Assembly (NCBI GenBank): GCA_030442035.1
Contig: JAUJEA010000004.1
Coordinates: 1 to 64,000, forward strand
Length of the DNA: 64,000 nucleotides
DNA from: Splendidivirga corallicola
GTDB taxonomy: Bacteria; Bacteroidota; Bacteroidia; Cytophagales; Cyclobacteriaceae
Direction of reading: 5' to 3'
A program made the translations under genes and the position numbers. Under the pieces are notes generated by a model. That model searched no databases and had not been told where the DNA came from. It saw only the letters and a program-made list of their open reading frames with translations. This document shows, in pieces, positions 7,735-17,290 of the stretch (position 1 is its first letter; each line of letters opens with the position of its first letter).

Positions 7735-9690
7735 ATGCGTGTTATAATTAGCATTTTTTTAATATTGCTGTGTTTAAACTCAGCACAGGCTTTTAATGAC
7801 AATGATTACGCCAACACTTCTGCCGACAATGAAGAGGACAGCCTGAAAATGAATATGCTTCTCAAGCTTTCCCGGGAACAAAGAACCAGAGATCCGGAGC
7901 GGGCACTTGAACTTGGCGAAGAACTATTGGACCTTGCCAGGGAGAATCAAGACAAAGCCAATGAGATAAAGGCATTGGAAAATCTGGGTCGAATCTTTTA
8001 CAATATTGGTAATTATGACAGGACCCTTGAGTATTTCTTTCAGGGTCTTAGAATAGTGGAGAAAACAGGGGACAAATCAAAACTGGCAGGTACTTTGAAT
8101 AATATTGGTGTTGTCTATGCGGAAAACAAACAATTGGAAAAAGCCCTTGAGTATTACCAGAAATCCCTGGAACTCAAGGAAGAAATTGGGAAAAAAGGAA
8201 CCGTGGCTATTTCATTAAGCAATATAGGATTGCTTTATGATGAAATGGGGAAACACAACGAGGCTTACTCCAGACATAAAAAGGCTTTGGAAATAGACAC
8301 TGAATTACAGAATGTAGGAGGATTGTTTGCCTCACTAAATAACCTTGGTGAGAATTTCCTGCACCGAATGGATTATGATTCTGCACTTCACTATTTTAAT
8401 AGATCCCTGGAAATAGGTAAGGAAATTGATGATAGTTATAACAAAGCTCATTTGCTCAATAACCTCGCTAAAATTCACTTGATCAGAGACAACCTGGAGT
8501 ATTCTTTGCAATTCTATGAGCAGGCAGTCAACGTAGCGAGAGAGATCGGTGCCAGAGCTAAGGTGAAAGAAAGTTATTTGGGGTTATCGGATGTATATGA
8601 GAAGAAAGGGGATGTAACCAAAGCTCTCTTTTACTTCAGGGCTTATGAAGCATTGAAAGACTCGCTTTTTAATGAGGAGAACACCAGAAAGATCACAGAG
8701 ATCGAAGCCAATTACAAATTACAGGAAAGAGAGGAGGAGTTGAACTCAGTTAGAAGCCGACAACAGATCTCGGAACTCAAATTGGCCAGAAACAGATTAG
8801 TTGGTTATCTCTTGATTTCTTGTTTGATGATGTTTTCCATCCTCATTTTTGTTCTCTATAAAAGAAATCAATTCAAGATCAAATCGAACTTGAAGCTTGA
8901 AAGGCAAAATAAAGAGATCAGTAACAAGAATATGGACATCATGGATAGCATAGCTTATGCCAAGTCCATTCAAGAGGCCTTCTTGCCTGACCGGGCAACA
9001 TTGGGAAAGTTTTTTGACGAATCCTTTATTTATTATAAGGCGAGGGATGTAATCAATGGAGATTTTTATTGGTTTGATGATGAAGAGGATTATTTAATAT
9101 TTGCTGTTGTTGATTGTACCGGCCATGGCGTACCCGGGGCCCTGATAACGGTAATGGGAAATTCCATTATGAATCAGGTAATCAGCGAGCAGAGAATATT
9201 ATACCCCGCAGATATCCTATCTGAATTGAACGATAGAGTGCTTAATACCCTTAATCAAGGTGACTATAACATGAATAATAGTGATGGAATGGATATGGCT
9301 GTTTGTCGTTTTGATAAGGGGAGTATGAAGCTCACTTTTGCAGGAGCCAAAAGACCCATCTATTATTTCAGTGAAGGCAAATTGCAGATGATTAAAGGTG
9401 ATAGTCATTCGGTAGGAGGCACCTTTTATCCTAAAAACAGACTGTATCAGGAGCATGAAATATACCTGAATAAGGGCGATACAGTTTATGTACTTACTGA
9501 TGGGTATACGGATCAGTTTGGTGGTGAGCATAATAAAAAATTCCTAAGTAAAAGATTCAAAGACCTTCTACACGAAATGCAAGGGAAAAGCATGACAGAA
9601 CAGGAAGAAGTCATTAACAGGAAAATGCGTTATTGGAAGGGCGAAGTTGACCAAACCGATGATATTCTTGTCATGGGACTTAAAGTCTAA
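7735..9690 (+). CDS. TPR-repeat membrane protein with SpoIIE-type phosphatase domain
   Basis: A 651-residue sensor-like protein. A signal peptide (residues 1-19) is followed by about six tetratricopeptide repeats (roughly 64-309), a coiled coil, one membrane helix (about 355-376), a second short coiled coil, and a PP2C-type SpoIIE domain (about 424-651). Metal-binding acidic residues are seen in GDFYWF (Asp443), VVDCTGHG (Asp460), LTDGYTD and QTDDILV. The design suggests periplasmic TPRs that sense a partner and a cytoplasmic Ser/Thr phosphatase that could act on an anti-anti-sigma factor, but no such partner is nearby. The frame is open from a TTG at 7687; ATG 7735 is preferred because it starts a typical signal peptide. 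Confidence 0.9.
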   Translation: MRVIISIFLILLCLNSAQAFNDNDYANTSADNEEDSLKMNMLLKLSREQRTRDPERALELGEELLDLARENQDKANEIKALENLGRIFYNIGNYDRTLEYFFQGLRIVEKTGDKSKLAGTLNNIGVVYAENKQLEKALEYYQKSLELKEEIGKKGTVAISLSNIGLLYDEMGKHNEAYSRHKKALEIDTELQNVGGLFASLNNLGENFLHRMDYDSALHYFNRSLEIGKEIDDSYNKAHLLNNLAKIHLIRDNLEYSLQFYEQAVNVAREIGARAKVKESYLGLSDVYEKKGDVTKALFYFRAYEALKDSLFNEENTRKITEIEANYKLQEREEELNSVRSRQQISELKLARNRLVGYLLISCLMMFSILIFVLYKRNQFKIKSNLKLERQNKEISNKNMDIMDSIAYAKSIQEAFLPDRATLGKFFDESFIYYKARDVINGDFYWFDDEEDYLIFAVVDCTGHGVPGALITVMGNSIMNQVISEQRILYPADILSELNDRVLNTLNQGDYNMNNSDGMDMAVCRFDKGSMKLTFAGAKRPIYYFSEGKLQMIKGDSHSVGGTFYPKNRLYQEHEIYLNKGDTVYVLTDGYTDQFGGEHNKKFLSKRFKDLLHEMQGKSMTEQEEVINRKMRYWKGEVDQTDDILVMGLKV

Positions 9691-9748
9691 GTGAATTTTA
9701 AGTTTTGAGTTTTGAGTTAAAAATTTAAAGCTCATCATTCAAGATTAC

Positions 9749-10480
9749 TCATAGTGTCTTTTTCAACCAGTTTATAATGTCATCCTCCAGCTTGGGATCA
9801 TCTTTAAAAATACCCACCCCATGTGCTCTTGAACCCTCGACTATGGTTATCTTTTTTGGCTCGGATGTTTGGTCATAAAGTTCCCTGGACCATTTGGCTC
9901 TTGTACCCTTTTGTTCTTTTTCACTACTGATATAAAATACTGACTTTATGGAGAGTTGCTTGCCTTCACCGGCCAAGTTTTTTACTGCAGAAGTCTTAGC
10001 TGACATCGATACGGCAGTTTTAATACCATAGGCCAGGTCCCCACTGCCCACACAAGCTAGGTTTCCACCAATTGAGGCTCCTACAATGGCTATTCTAAAG
10101 GGATCTACTTTTTCGTGATTTCTCAGAAATGTAATGGCAGCTTTCATATCCAGGGGAGCCTGATTAGGATCATTGAACAAGCTTGATATACTCTCTACCT
10201 TATCCGAGGAGCCATGTCCACGAACATCATAGGCCAGTGTAATGAATTGCTGCTCTCCTAATTTTTTCACCAAACTTTTCCATTCTGATCTATCAGAGCC
10301 TCCCTGATGAATCAGAATTACAGCTGGTAAATTACTGCCGGTTTCCGGGGTTTGCAAAGTAGCTTTGATTGTAAAACCATCCTCTGTCTTAAAGCTAACC
10401 TCCTTTTTGTCAATACAAAAAGTGCTATTGACAAAGGCTAATACTAAAACGTGGATTAGAAGGAACAGTCTAAATTTCAT
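9749..10480 (-). CDS. Exported alpha/beta hydrolase
   Basis: A hydrolase of the dienelactone-hydrolase/serine-esterase type. From ATG 10480 it is 243 residues and begins with a signal peptide (KFRLFLLIHVLVLAFVNS). The oxyanion strand VILIHQGGSDRSEW, the nucleophile elbow GASIGG and a C-terminal His in SRAHGVG fit the fold; the acid is probably in FYISSEKEQ or the following strand. The frame extends to in-frame ATGs at 10504 and 10531, so the start is uncertain. It converges on the SpoIIE gene with no clear hairpin between them. The substrate is unknown. Confidence 0.8.
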   Translation of the reverse strand: MKFRLFLLIHVLVLAFVNSTFCIDKKEVSFKTEDGFTIKATLQTPETGSNLPAVILIHQGGSDRSEWKSLVKKLGEQQFITLAYDVRGHGSSDKVESISSLFNDPNQAPLDMKAAITFLRNHEKVDPFRIAIVGASIGGNLACVGSGDLAYGIKTAVSMSAKTSAVKNLAGEGKQLSIKSVFYISSEKEQKGTRAKWSRELYDQTSEPKKITIVEGSRAHGVGIFKDDPKLEDDIINWLKKTL

Positions 10481-10775
10481 ACGAGTATTACTTTTATTGG
10501 TCATTTTGAATCGGATAAACGCTTCATCCAAAAATAAAATATTTTGTCAAAGCAAATGCATTTAAAAGATATTAAAAACTAACCTGATCTTATGAAGGAT
10601 TGATCCATCCATATTGCTTAAAAACCTTGAATGGGTATGATCAGAATAAACTGTTTGGATTAACAATGTTCACAGTGTGAATTTCCTTTTCATATTTTCA
10701 AATAATGGTAGGTAACAATTAAGAAAATTTAGATTTCCTCAAAAAAGAACATGTATTTTAATTAAAAAATAATTG

Positions 10776-10808
10776 CTTGATTATTAAAAATATAATTTTC
10801 TACTTTTG
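10776..10808 (+). promoter_or_regulatory. Predicted Bacteroidota-type promoter of the GH15 gene
   Basis: TACTTTTG at 10801-10808 matches the TAnnTTTG -7 element exactly, and CTTG at 10776-10779 lies 21 bp upstream in place of the -33 TTTG. Transcription would start near 10815, about 27 nt before the ATG at 10842. Confidence 0.5.
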
Positions 10809-10841
10809 AGCGATTTAGAAGAAATATGAAAACTGTTGATC

Positions 10842-12632
10842 ATGCAAAAACATACGTATGAATTAGGGATCATCGGCAATTGTGCCTACATAGGACTTAT
10901 TGATAAAACTGCTAATATACGCTGGCTTTGTTGGCCAAGGTTTGATAGTAGTTTCATTTTTGGTGATTTATTGGACCAGGAGAAAGGTGGACATTTCTCT
11001 GTTTCCGGGATAAATGGGAATGTTGAAACCAATCAATATTATATTAAGAATACAAATGTTTTATGCACTGAGTTTAAAACAGAGGAAGGGGCTTTCAGGG
11101 TTACTGATTTTGCACCAAGGTTTGAGCAATATGAGCGATACTATAAACCACTTATGTTGGTTAGAAAAATTGAACCTCTGCAAGGAACTCCTAAAGTGAA
11201 AGTAAGCTGCTGTCCGGTAGGTGATTATGGAGCCAGGAAGCCGGATATTCATTTTGGGAGTAATCATTTGCGTTATCTCGGACTGGATGAGACCGTGAGG
11301 TTGGCAACAAATATTTCGTTGAACTATGTCAAGGAAGAGACGGCATTCGCACTTACGGAACCAAAGTACCTGATACTTACCTGGGGAGTACCATTGGAAG
11401 GACCTATTGAAACAACTGCGGAAGACTTCCTTAGAAAAACCATTCATTACTGGCAGCATTGGGTCCAGCATTGTACGATTGAAAACTATCATCAGGATCA
11501 CATCATCAGGTCCGCATTAACACTGAAGGTTCATCAATATGAAGATACCGGTGCCATCATAGCATCCGCAACTACCAGCTTGCCCGAGCATGACCAATCG
11601 GGAAGGAATTGGGATTACCGCTATTGCTGGATGCGTGATTCCTTCTATACGCTCATGGCACTTAATCACATCGGACATTTTGAAGAACTCTATCAATACT
11701 CCTCCTATGTTGAGAACCTAACCATGTCTGCTATGAGGCGATATAACCCGGTTTACACAATTTTGGGCAATGAAGATTTTGAAGAGCGAATATTGGATTT
11801 GAGTGGATATATGGAGAACAAGCCGGTGAGAGTTGGGAATCAAGCCAAAGAGCATATTCAAAACGATGTATATGGACAGATATTGGTTTCATTACTTCCG
11901 GCCTATGTTGATGAAAGATATGTAAGTCAGGGTAGGGTAAAAGGGACCAAGCTGATATATGACTTGTTGGATGCCATTGAAAAAACCATGGACGAGCCGG
12001 ATGCGGGACTGTGGGAATTTAGGAACAAGAGTCAAAAGCACTGTTATACATATTTGTTTCATTGGGCCGGAGCATGTTCCGCACAAAAGATTGCCCAAAA
12101 AATACAAGATAATAAGATGCTTGAAATTGCCTTAAAATTGAAGGAAGAGGCTTCCCAACACATCGAAAAATGCTATAATCCGGAATTAGGTGCATATACG
12201 CAAGCTATCGGAACAACCAATATGGATGCCAGTCTTTTACAATTAATTACCATGAATTACCTGGACCCTACTTCGGAGAAGGCTGCTAAACACCTGAACA
12301 GATTAGAAGAGGAGCTCAAAACACCGGAAGGTTTATTTTTCCGCTACAAACATGCTGATGACTTCGGAGCACCTGAAAATACCTTTTTGATATGTACCTT
12401 TTGGTATATTGAAGCCCTGGCTTGTGTTGGAAGAATACAAGAGGCAAAAGCACTTTTGGACAACATTCTGCAATACACCAACCATTTAGGCTTGCTAAGT
12501 GAAGACGTTCATGCTAAGACCGGTAGTCAATGGGGTAACTTCCCTCAAACGTATAGTCATGTTGGACTTATGACGGCTGCTTCAAGAATTGCCCGAAAGA
12601 TGGATCTGCCGGATTTTTACACTTTTAGTTAA
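10842..12632 (+). CDS. GH15 family glucoamylase/trehalase-like hydrolase
   Basis: A 596-residue cytoplasmic protein with no signal peptide. About residues 1-205 form the N-terminal beta-sandwich (start ELGIIGNCAYIGLID, then RWLCWPRFDSS), and about 215-596 the (alpha/alpha)6 catalytic barrel. The family signature is seen as TTSLPEHDQSGRNWDYRYCW then MRDSFYT (246-270), with NDVYGQ at 341-346. Homologues next to trehalose genes include GH15 trehalases. Its neighbour here is otsA-otsB, so a role in trehalose breakdown is likely; a glucoamylase role is the alternative. The two genes converge and overlap by 8 bp. ATG 10842 is chosen over an in-frame TTG at 10836. Confidence 0.88.
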   Translation: MQKHTYELGIIGNCAYIGLIDKTANIRWLCWPRFDSSFIFGDLLDQEKGGHFSVSGINGNVETNQYYIKNTNVLCTEFKTEEGAFRVTDFAPRFEQYERYYKPLMLVRKIEPLQGTPKVKVSCCPVGDYGARKPDIHFGSNHLRYLGLDETVRLATNISLNYVKEETAFALTEPKYLILTWGVPLEGPIETTAEDFLRKTIHYWQHWVQHCTIENYHQDHIIRSALTLKVHQYEDTGAIIASATTSLPEHDQSGRNWDYRYCWMRDSFYTLMALNHIGHFEELYQYSSYVENLTMSAMRRYNPVYTILGNEDFEERILDLSGYMENKPVRVGNQAKEHIQNDVYGQILVSLLPAYVDERYVSQGRVKGTKLIYDLLDAIEKTMDEPDAGLWEFRNKSQKHCYTYLFHWAGACSAQKIAQKIQDNKMLEIALKLKEEASQHIEKCYNPELGAYTQAIGTTNMDASLLQLITMNYLDPTSEKAAKHLNRLEEELKTPEGLFFRYKHADDFGAPENTFLICTFWYIEALACVGRIQEAKALLDNILQYTNHLGLLSEDVHAKTGSQWGNFPQTYSHVGLMTAASRIARKMDLPDFYTFS

Positions 12633-14805
12633 CAACTAACTTATCCAATAAAGCGCGGACATCTTCAACAGAATCAATATTGAACCTTGCTGCTGTAGAG
12701 GTGAGGCCAACCTTTAACGTATAGGCTTCTTTTGGAAGGGCTCTGAAAGTATCTTCATCGGTGTAGTCGTCACCTATTGCTAAAATGAATGGCCAATCTC
12801 CATCCTTTAACCAGTGCGTGGCAGCTTTTCCTTTGTTCATAAAGCTGCTTTTGACCTCAATCACTTTATTACCATCCTGCATTTGTAAATTTGATCCGGA
12901 GATTAAGATACCCAATTTATCCGTAAGCTCATTTTTGCGAATTTCAGCTAATCCCGGATCCGTTTTACGATAGTGCCATGCTATTGAGTAACTTTTTTCC
13001 TCAATAAAAGATCCGGGGGTTCTGTCAACGAATTGCTGTAGAAAATCCTTTATTTCAGGCTTCCAGCCATCATTAAAGTTGGCCATCATCGCCCAGTCCT
13101 CTTTACATGGCTTATGCCAAACACCGTGTTCAGCAATCATGTCAATATTTAAATCCTTAAACCACTCTCCTAAAGTATCCTTATCCCTTCCACTGATGAT
13201 CACCAGCTTATTTTTATCATCCTTAGCCAGTACATTGAGCATATTAATGAGCTCATCGGTAGGTTTCGCGTCTTCCGGATTTGGAACAAAATTGACTAAA
13301 GTGCCATCGTAATCCAGGAAAATTAATCGCCTTTGCGAATCAACAAAATCCTTTAACAATTGTGATTCAATCTTGCTATTAAAATGCTTGTTGTATAATA
13401 ATTCTGATTCTTTTTGCACTACCTCCATTCGTTCCAGAAAATTTTTAGCCCAGTTATCAATGTTGTTTCGTTTTATGATGGATTGCATAAACCGGTTTCT
13501 TCTTACCTGCTCTTCTTCCGGCATGTTGAGTGCCTCATGCATGGCACGAACAATATCTGCCGTGCTGTTAGGATTGACTTGCAGGGCAGTTGTTAATTCC
13601 TTGGCGGAACCGGCCATTTCACTCAGGATCAATACACCCTTGCCATCTTTTTTAGTAGCAATGTATTCCTTGGAGACCAGGTTCATACCATCTCTAAAAG
13701 GTGTGACCAACGCAATTGGTGCAATGTGATACCATGCAATGAGTCTTGAAAAACGAAAGGCACGATAATAATAATGTATAGGAGTCCATGTGGAAGTTCC
13801 ATATTTTCCATTGATCTTTCCAACAGAAAGATCAATTTCATCCTTCAAATCCTGATACTGTTTTACCGAGGCTCTTGAGGGTACTAAAATCACTACCATA
13901 GAGATCTTGCCTTTATAGTCGGGATTCAGTTCAAGAAAACGGTCAAAGGCCTTCAATCTTTTTGGTAGTGCTTTGCTATAATCTAACCGGTCAATAGCCA
14001 AGATGATCTTTTCATTGCCAACGGTTCGTTTGTATCGTTCTATTTCGATCTTGGTTTCTTCCTCTTCAACAGCATTCGCATATTTGTTGTAATCAATGCC
14101 CATAGGAAAGCTGTCAACTTCCACGATTCGGTCGTTAAGAGAAATCCGCCCGAGGAAATGATGATCCAAATGCAGTATTCTACTTACAGCACTCATAAAG
14201 TGCCTCACATAATCATAGGTATGAAAACCAATCAGATTAGCCCCGATGATGCCTTGTAGCAGTTCATCCCGCCAGGGTAGTGTACGGAACAACTCATAGG
14301 AAGGAAAGGGAATGTGAAGGAAAAAGCCAATGGAAGCTTTACGGAATTTTTTCCTTATGAGATTGGGTACCAGCATGAGGTGGTAATCGTGGACCCAGAA
14401 GATATCATGTTTATCAGCTATATTAACCAAAGCCTCCATGAAAATGTGATTCACCTCCTTGTATGCCATCCAATAGGTTGTTTGATAGATGGTATATTGC
14501 TGGAAGTAATGGAATAGTGGCCATAATGTTTCATTGCTGAACCCATCATAATATTTTTCAAACTGCTCTGCTGGAATGAACACCGGATGCATTTTCATTT
14601 CCCCGAGCTTTTTGGTTATCTCATTTTGCAATTCCGGATCTTCAGTGCTTATTCCCGGCCATCCCAACCATACAATTTCCTTATCGGTATGTAGAGATTT
14701 TAGCCCTGTTGCTAATCCTCCTGCACTTGGTTTGAGTTCAACTTCCCCCTTATTAATGGTGATCGAAACAGGTAATCTGTTGGCAATAATGATAATTTTG
14801 GACAT
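12625..14805 (-). CDS. Bifunctional trehalose-6-phosphate synthase/phosphatase (OtsA-OtsB fusion)
   Basis: A 726-residue fusion. Residues 1-465 are a GT20 synthase that joins UDP-glucose (or another NDP-glucose) to glucose-6-phosphate: ANRLPVS at 8-14, GGLATGL, WVHDYHL at 137-143, DRLDYSKAL with Arg273 and Lys278, and RDGMNLVSKE at 371-380. Residues 490-726 are a HAD phosphatase that releases trehalose: DYDGT at 498-502, SGRD, and GDDYTDED. All key motifs of both activities are present, so one chain can make trehalose from end to end. It faces the GH15 hydrolase and their 3' ends overlap, suggesting paired control of synthesis and breakdown. Probably an osmotic or desiccation-stress function. 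Confidence 0.94.
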   Translation of the reverse strand: MSKIIIIANRLPVSITINKGEVELKPSAGGLATGLKSLHTDKEIVWLGWPGISTEDPELQNEITKKLGEMKMHPVFIPAEQFEKYYDGFSNETLWPLFHYFQQYTIYQTTYWMAYKEVNHIFMEALVNIADKHDIFWVHDYHLMLVPNLIRKKFRKASIGFFLHIPFPSYELFRTLPWRDELLQGIIGANLIGFHTYDYVRHFMSAVSRILHLDHHFLGRISLNDRIVEVDSFPMGIDYNKYANAVEEEETKIEIERYKRTVGNEKIILAIDRLDYSKALPKRLKAFDRFLELNPDYKGKISMVVILVPSRASVKQYQDLKDEIDLSVGKINGKYGTSTWTPIHYYYRAFRFSRLIAWYHIAPIALVTPFRDGMNLVSKEYIATKKDGKGVLILSEMAGSAKELTTALQVNPNSTADIVRAMHEALNMPEEEQVRRNRFMQSIIKRNNIDNWAKNFLERMEVVQKESELLYNKHFNSKIESQLLKDFVDSQRRLIFLDYDGTLVNFVPNPEDAKPTDELINMLNVLAKDDKNKLVIISGRDKDTLGEWFKDLNIDMIAEHGVWHKPCKEDWAMMANFNDGWKPEIKDFLQQFVDRTPGSFIEEKSYSIAWHYRKTDPGLAEIRKNELTDKLGILISGSNLQMQDGNKVIEVKSSFMNKGKAATHWLKDGDWPFILAIGDDYTDEDTFRALPKEAYTLKVGLTSTAARFNIDSVEDVRALLDKLVVN

Positions 14806-14948
14806 ATATCTTTGTAAAGTTTGGAAATTGATGGGCCTATGTCGTTATTACAAAATAAGGATAATTTGGTGGATCATCATTGCCAAATGAATAAAAATAT
14901 TAAATTGCGTCCGCGAATTGAATAAACATTTTTTATACCGACGTTAAA

Positions 14949-15914
14949 ATGATCGAGGGCGATCATCAGATTTTTGAAAGGGATAAGTGGTACGTAATTG
15001 TCAATCCTGAAGCTGCCGGTGGAAAGGCTGGAAAACAATGGGAAACCATCTCAGGTAAATTATCAACTTATGGAATTGATTTCTTTTTTCGATTTACCAC
15101 CCATAGAGGACATGCCATTCAGTTAGCAGTTGATGGGTTGAAGAAAGGTTGTTCCAAATTCATTGCTGTCGGAGGTGATGGAACCTTGAACGAAGTAATT
15201 AATGGTCTGCTACGAAATGAGGATGAAATAGCGAATGATACCACCGTTGGTATTATTCCCTTGGGTACGGGAAATGACTGGATAAAAACTCATGGAATTA
15301 AGGATATTGATCATGCTATTGAAATGATCGCACACGGCAAAACTGTCAAACATGATATTGGCTATGTGGAGTACAATGAGTCGTCTGGTATTGAAAAAAG
15401 GTATTTTATTAACGTAGCAGGATTCTGCTTTGATGCAGCCGTTGTGAAACAGGTAGAATATGCCAGGGATAAAGGTAATAAGGGAAAGTTTGCATATATA
15501 CAGGCCCTCATTCAAACTTTGTTTAAATACGCTTCCGATGAATTGAAAGTGATTTTCAATGGAAAAGAGATATCCGGTCGTATTTTCAACATAAGTGTAG
15601 GGATTTGTAATTTTAATGGTGGAGGCATGAAAATTGCTCCATTAGCTAAATTTAATGATGGTTTACTGGATATAACATTGGTTAAAAAAATAGCGAAAAT
15701 CAAAATTATTTTTAACTTCATGCGCTTGTTTGACGGGAGCTTTATCAAACTCAGGGAAGTCATGGCGGAAAGAACTCAAGAGATTCTTATTGAATCAAAA
15801 AAAAGCATTTATTTTGAAGTTGATGGAGAATTTATTGCCAAAACAAACTTTGCAAAAATGAACCTTGTTAAAGGAGTTATTAATACCATTACTGGTTTGG
15901 ACCAATCAAGTTAG
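14949..15914 (+). CDS. Diacylglycerol kinase-like lipid kinase
   Basis: A 321-residue member of the DAGK catalytic family (YegS/DgkB type), which phosphorylates diacylglycerol or a related lipid with ATP. Visible motifs are the VNPEAAGG loop (18-25), GGDGTLNEV (75-83) and PLGTGNDW (104-111). The C-terminal half is the beta-sandwich with FEVDGEF. No membrane helix is present, as is normal for this soluble, membrane-associated family. It is divergent from otsAB and 50 bp upstream of the helicase gene, so it may share a transcript with the latter. The lipid substrate is not determined. Confidence 0.9.
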   Translation: MIEGDHQIFERDKWYVIVNPEAAGGKAGKQWETISGKLSTYGIDFFFRFTTHRGHAIQLAVDGLKKGCSKFIAVGGDGTLNEVINGLLRNEDEIANDTTVGIIPLGTGNDWIKTHGIKDIDHAIEMIAHGKTVKHDIGYVEYNESSGIEKRYFINVAGFCFDAAVVKQVEYARDKGNKGKFAYIQALIQTLFKYASDELKVIFNGKEISGRIFNISVGICNFNGGGMKIAPLAKFNDGLLDITLVKKIAKIKIIFNFMRLFDGSFIKLREVMAERTQEILIESKKSIYFEVDGEFIAKTNFAKMNLVKGVINTITGLDQSS

Positions 15915-15964
15915 GCGTTAAGTATAAGCATAGATTTTTATTCATTTATATAGACTTTGAAAAT

Positions 15965-17176
15965 TTGACTTTTAAAGAATTTGATTTAGACAGATCCCTG
16001 CAAGATGGCCTGGAAGCCATGGGTTTTGATAAACCAACTCCCATCCAGGAACAGGCTATCCCCATTATTTTAAAAGGTAAGGATCTCATTGCCTGTGCTC
16101 AAACCGGTACAGGAAAAACTGCGGCTTATTTGCTACCGGTAATTAACCATATTCTTCATAGAGAAGGTGATAGCATTGATGCCATTATTGTAGTGCCTAC
16201 CCGTGAGTTGGCTGTACAGATCGATCAACAATTGGAAGGCTTTTCCTATTTTACCCCAATTAGCTCTATTGCTATTTACGGTGGGGGAGACGGGTCTAGT
16301 TTCGATCGGGAGAAGGCCGCTTTAAAACAAGGAGCCGACATCATTATTGCTACACCCGGTCGGTTAATATCGCACTTGAATTTGGGCTATGTTGCGGTGG
16401 AAGCACTACAGCATTTGATTTTGGATGAGGCAGACAGAATGCTTGATATGGGCTTTCAAGATGATATTTTGAAGATAATATCACACCTGCCACAGGATAG
16501 ACAGACATTGCTCTTTTCGGCAACCATGCCTCCGAAGATCAGGCAATTAGCAAATAAGATATTAAAGGATTCGGAAGAGATCACGATAGCGGTTTCCAAA
16601 CCGGCGGAAGGTGTATTTCACGCAGCCTTTTCAGTTTATGAAGAACAAAAACTTGAGCTGATCCGTCATCTGGTCGGGGCCAAAGAACTGCCCAGCATTA
16701 TCATTTTTAGCTCTACCAAAATGAATGTCAAGGCGATCCAAAAAGAATTGCAGAAAATGAACCTTTCTGCCGATGCCATTCATAGTGATCTGGAGCAGCA
16801 TGAAAGAGAAGAAGTACTACGTGATTTCAGGAATAGAGAACTCCAGATTCTTGTAGCTACCGATATCCTTTCCAGGGGAATTGATATAGAAGGGATCAGC
16901 CTTGTGATCAATTATGATGTGCCAAATGACGCAGAGGACTATATTCATCGCATCGGAAGAACGGCCAGGGCCGCTACTAAAGGAGTAGCTTTTACTTTTA
17001 TTAATAAAGCGGATCAACAGAAATTTAAAAGAATAGAAGATCTTATTGGAACTGAAATTAGAAAGGTCAAACTGCCACCGCATATTGGAGAGGGACCAAT
17101 TTATAGTCCTATGAAAAAGAACAGAGGAAAGAGAAAATTCAATAAAAAGAATTTTAAGAAAAAGAAAAGAAGTTGA
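15965..17176 (+). CDS. DEAD-box ATP-dependent RNA helicase
   Basis: A 403-residue helicase that unwinds short RNA duplexes, with all family motifs: Q-motif (F6 to PTPIQEQAIP), AQTGTGKT at 45-52, PTREL at 78-82, DEAD at 154-157, SAT at 185-187, then ATDILSRGIDI and HRIGRTARA in the second RecA domain. The tail from about 380 is very basic (KKNRGKRKFNKKNFKKKKR) and probably binds RNA, as in RhlE-type helicases. The start is a TTG: the frame is closed just upstream and the first ATG would remove the Q-motif. Likely roles are ribosome assembly or RNA decay, often at low temperature. Confidence 0.95.
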   Translation: MTFKEFDLDRSLQDGLEAMGFDKPTPIQEQAIPIILKGKDLIACAQTGTGKTAAYLLPVINHILHREGDSIDAIIVVPTRELAVQIDQQLEGFSYFTPISSIAIYGGGDGSSFDREKAALKQGADIIIATPGRLISHLNLGYVAVEALQHLILDEADRMLDMGFQDDILKIISHLPQDRQTLLFSATMPPKIRQLANKILKDSEEITIAVSKPAEGVFHAAFSVYEEQKLELIRHLVGAKELPSIIIFSSTKMNVKAIQKELQKMNLSADAIHSDLEQHEREEVLRDFRNRELQILVATDILSRGIDIEGISLVINYDVPNDAEDYIHRIGRTARAATKGVAFTFINKADQQKFKRIEDLIGTEIRKVKLPPHIGEGPIYSPMKKNRGKRKFNKKNFKKKKRS

Positions 17177-17290
17177 ACAATCCGGGTGATTTATAGCCTG
17201 AACACTTCGATTGTTTTGAAAATTGGATTTAAATTGGTTAGATTGCCGAATTAAATTAATCGTTGTCCTAAATAACTCCTTTGCTTCGCA

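Noticed and set aside
9691-9748. Repeated GTTTTGA motif between convergent genes as a terminator
   Set aside because: It is an AT-rich direct repeat without a GC-containing stem, so it does not fold like an intrinsic terminator.
11061-11501. 146-codon minus-strand open frame inside the GH15 gene
   Set aside because: It lies fully inside a gene with clear family motifs and shows no domain or start context.
17200-17290. Promoter for the locus A sigma gene (TTTG near 17214 with TAGATTGC about 20 bp downstream)
   Set aside because: The -7 element deviates from TAnnTTTG in two positions; too weak to list as a feature.
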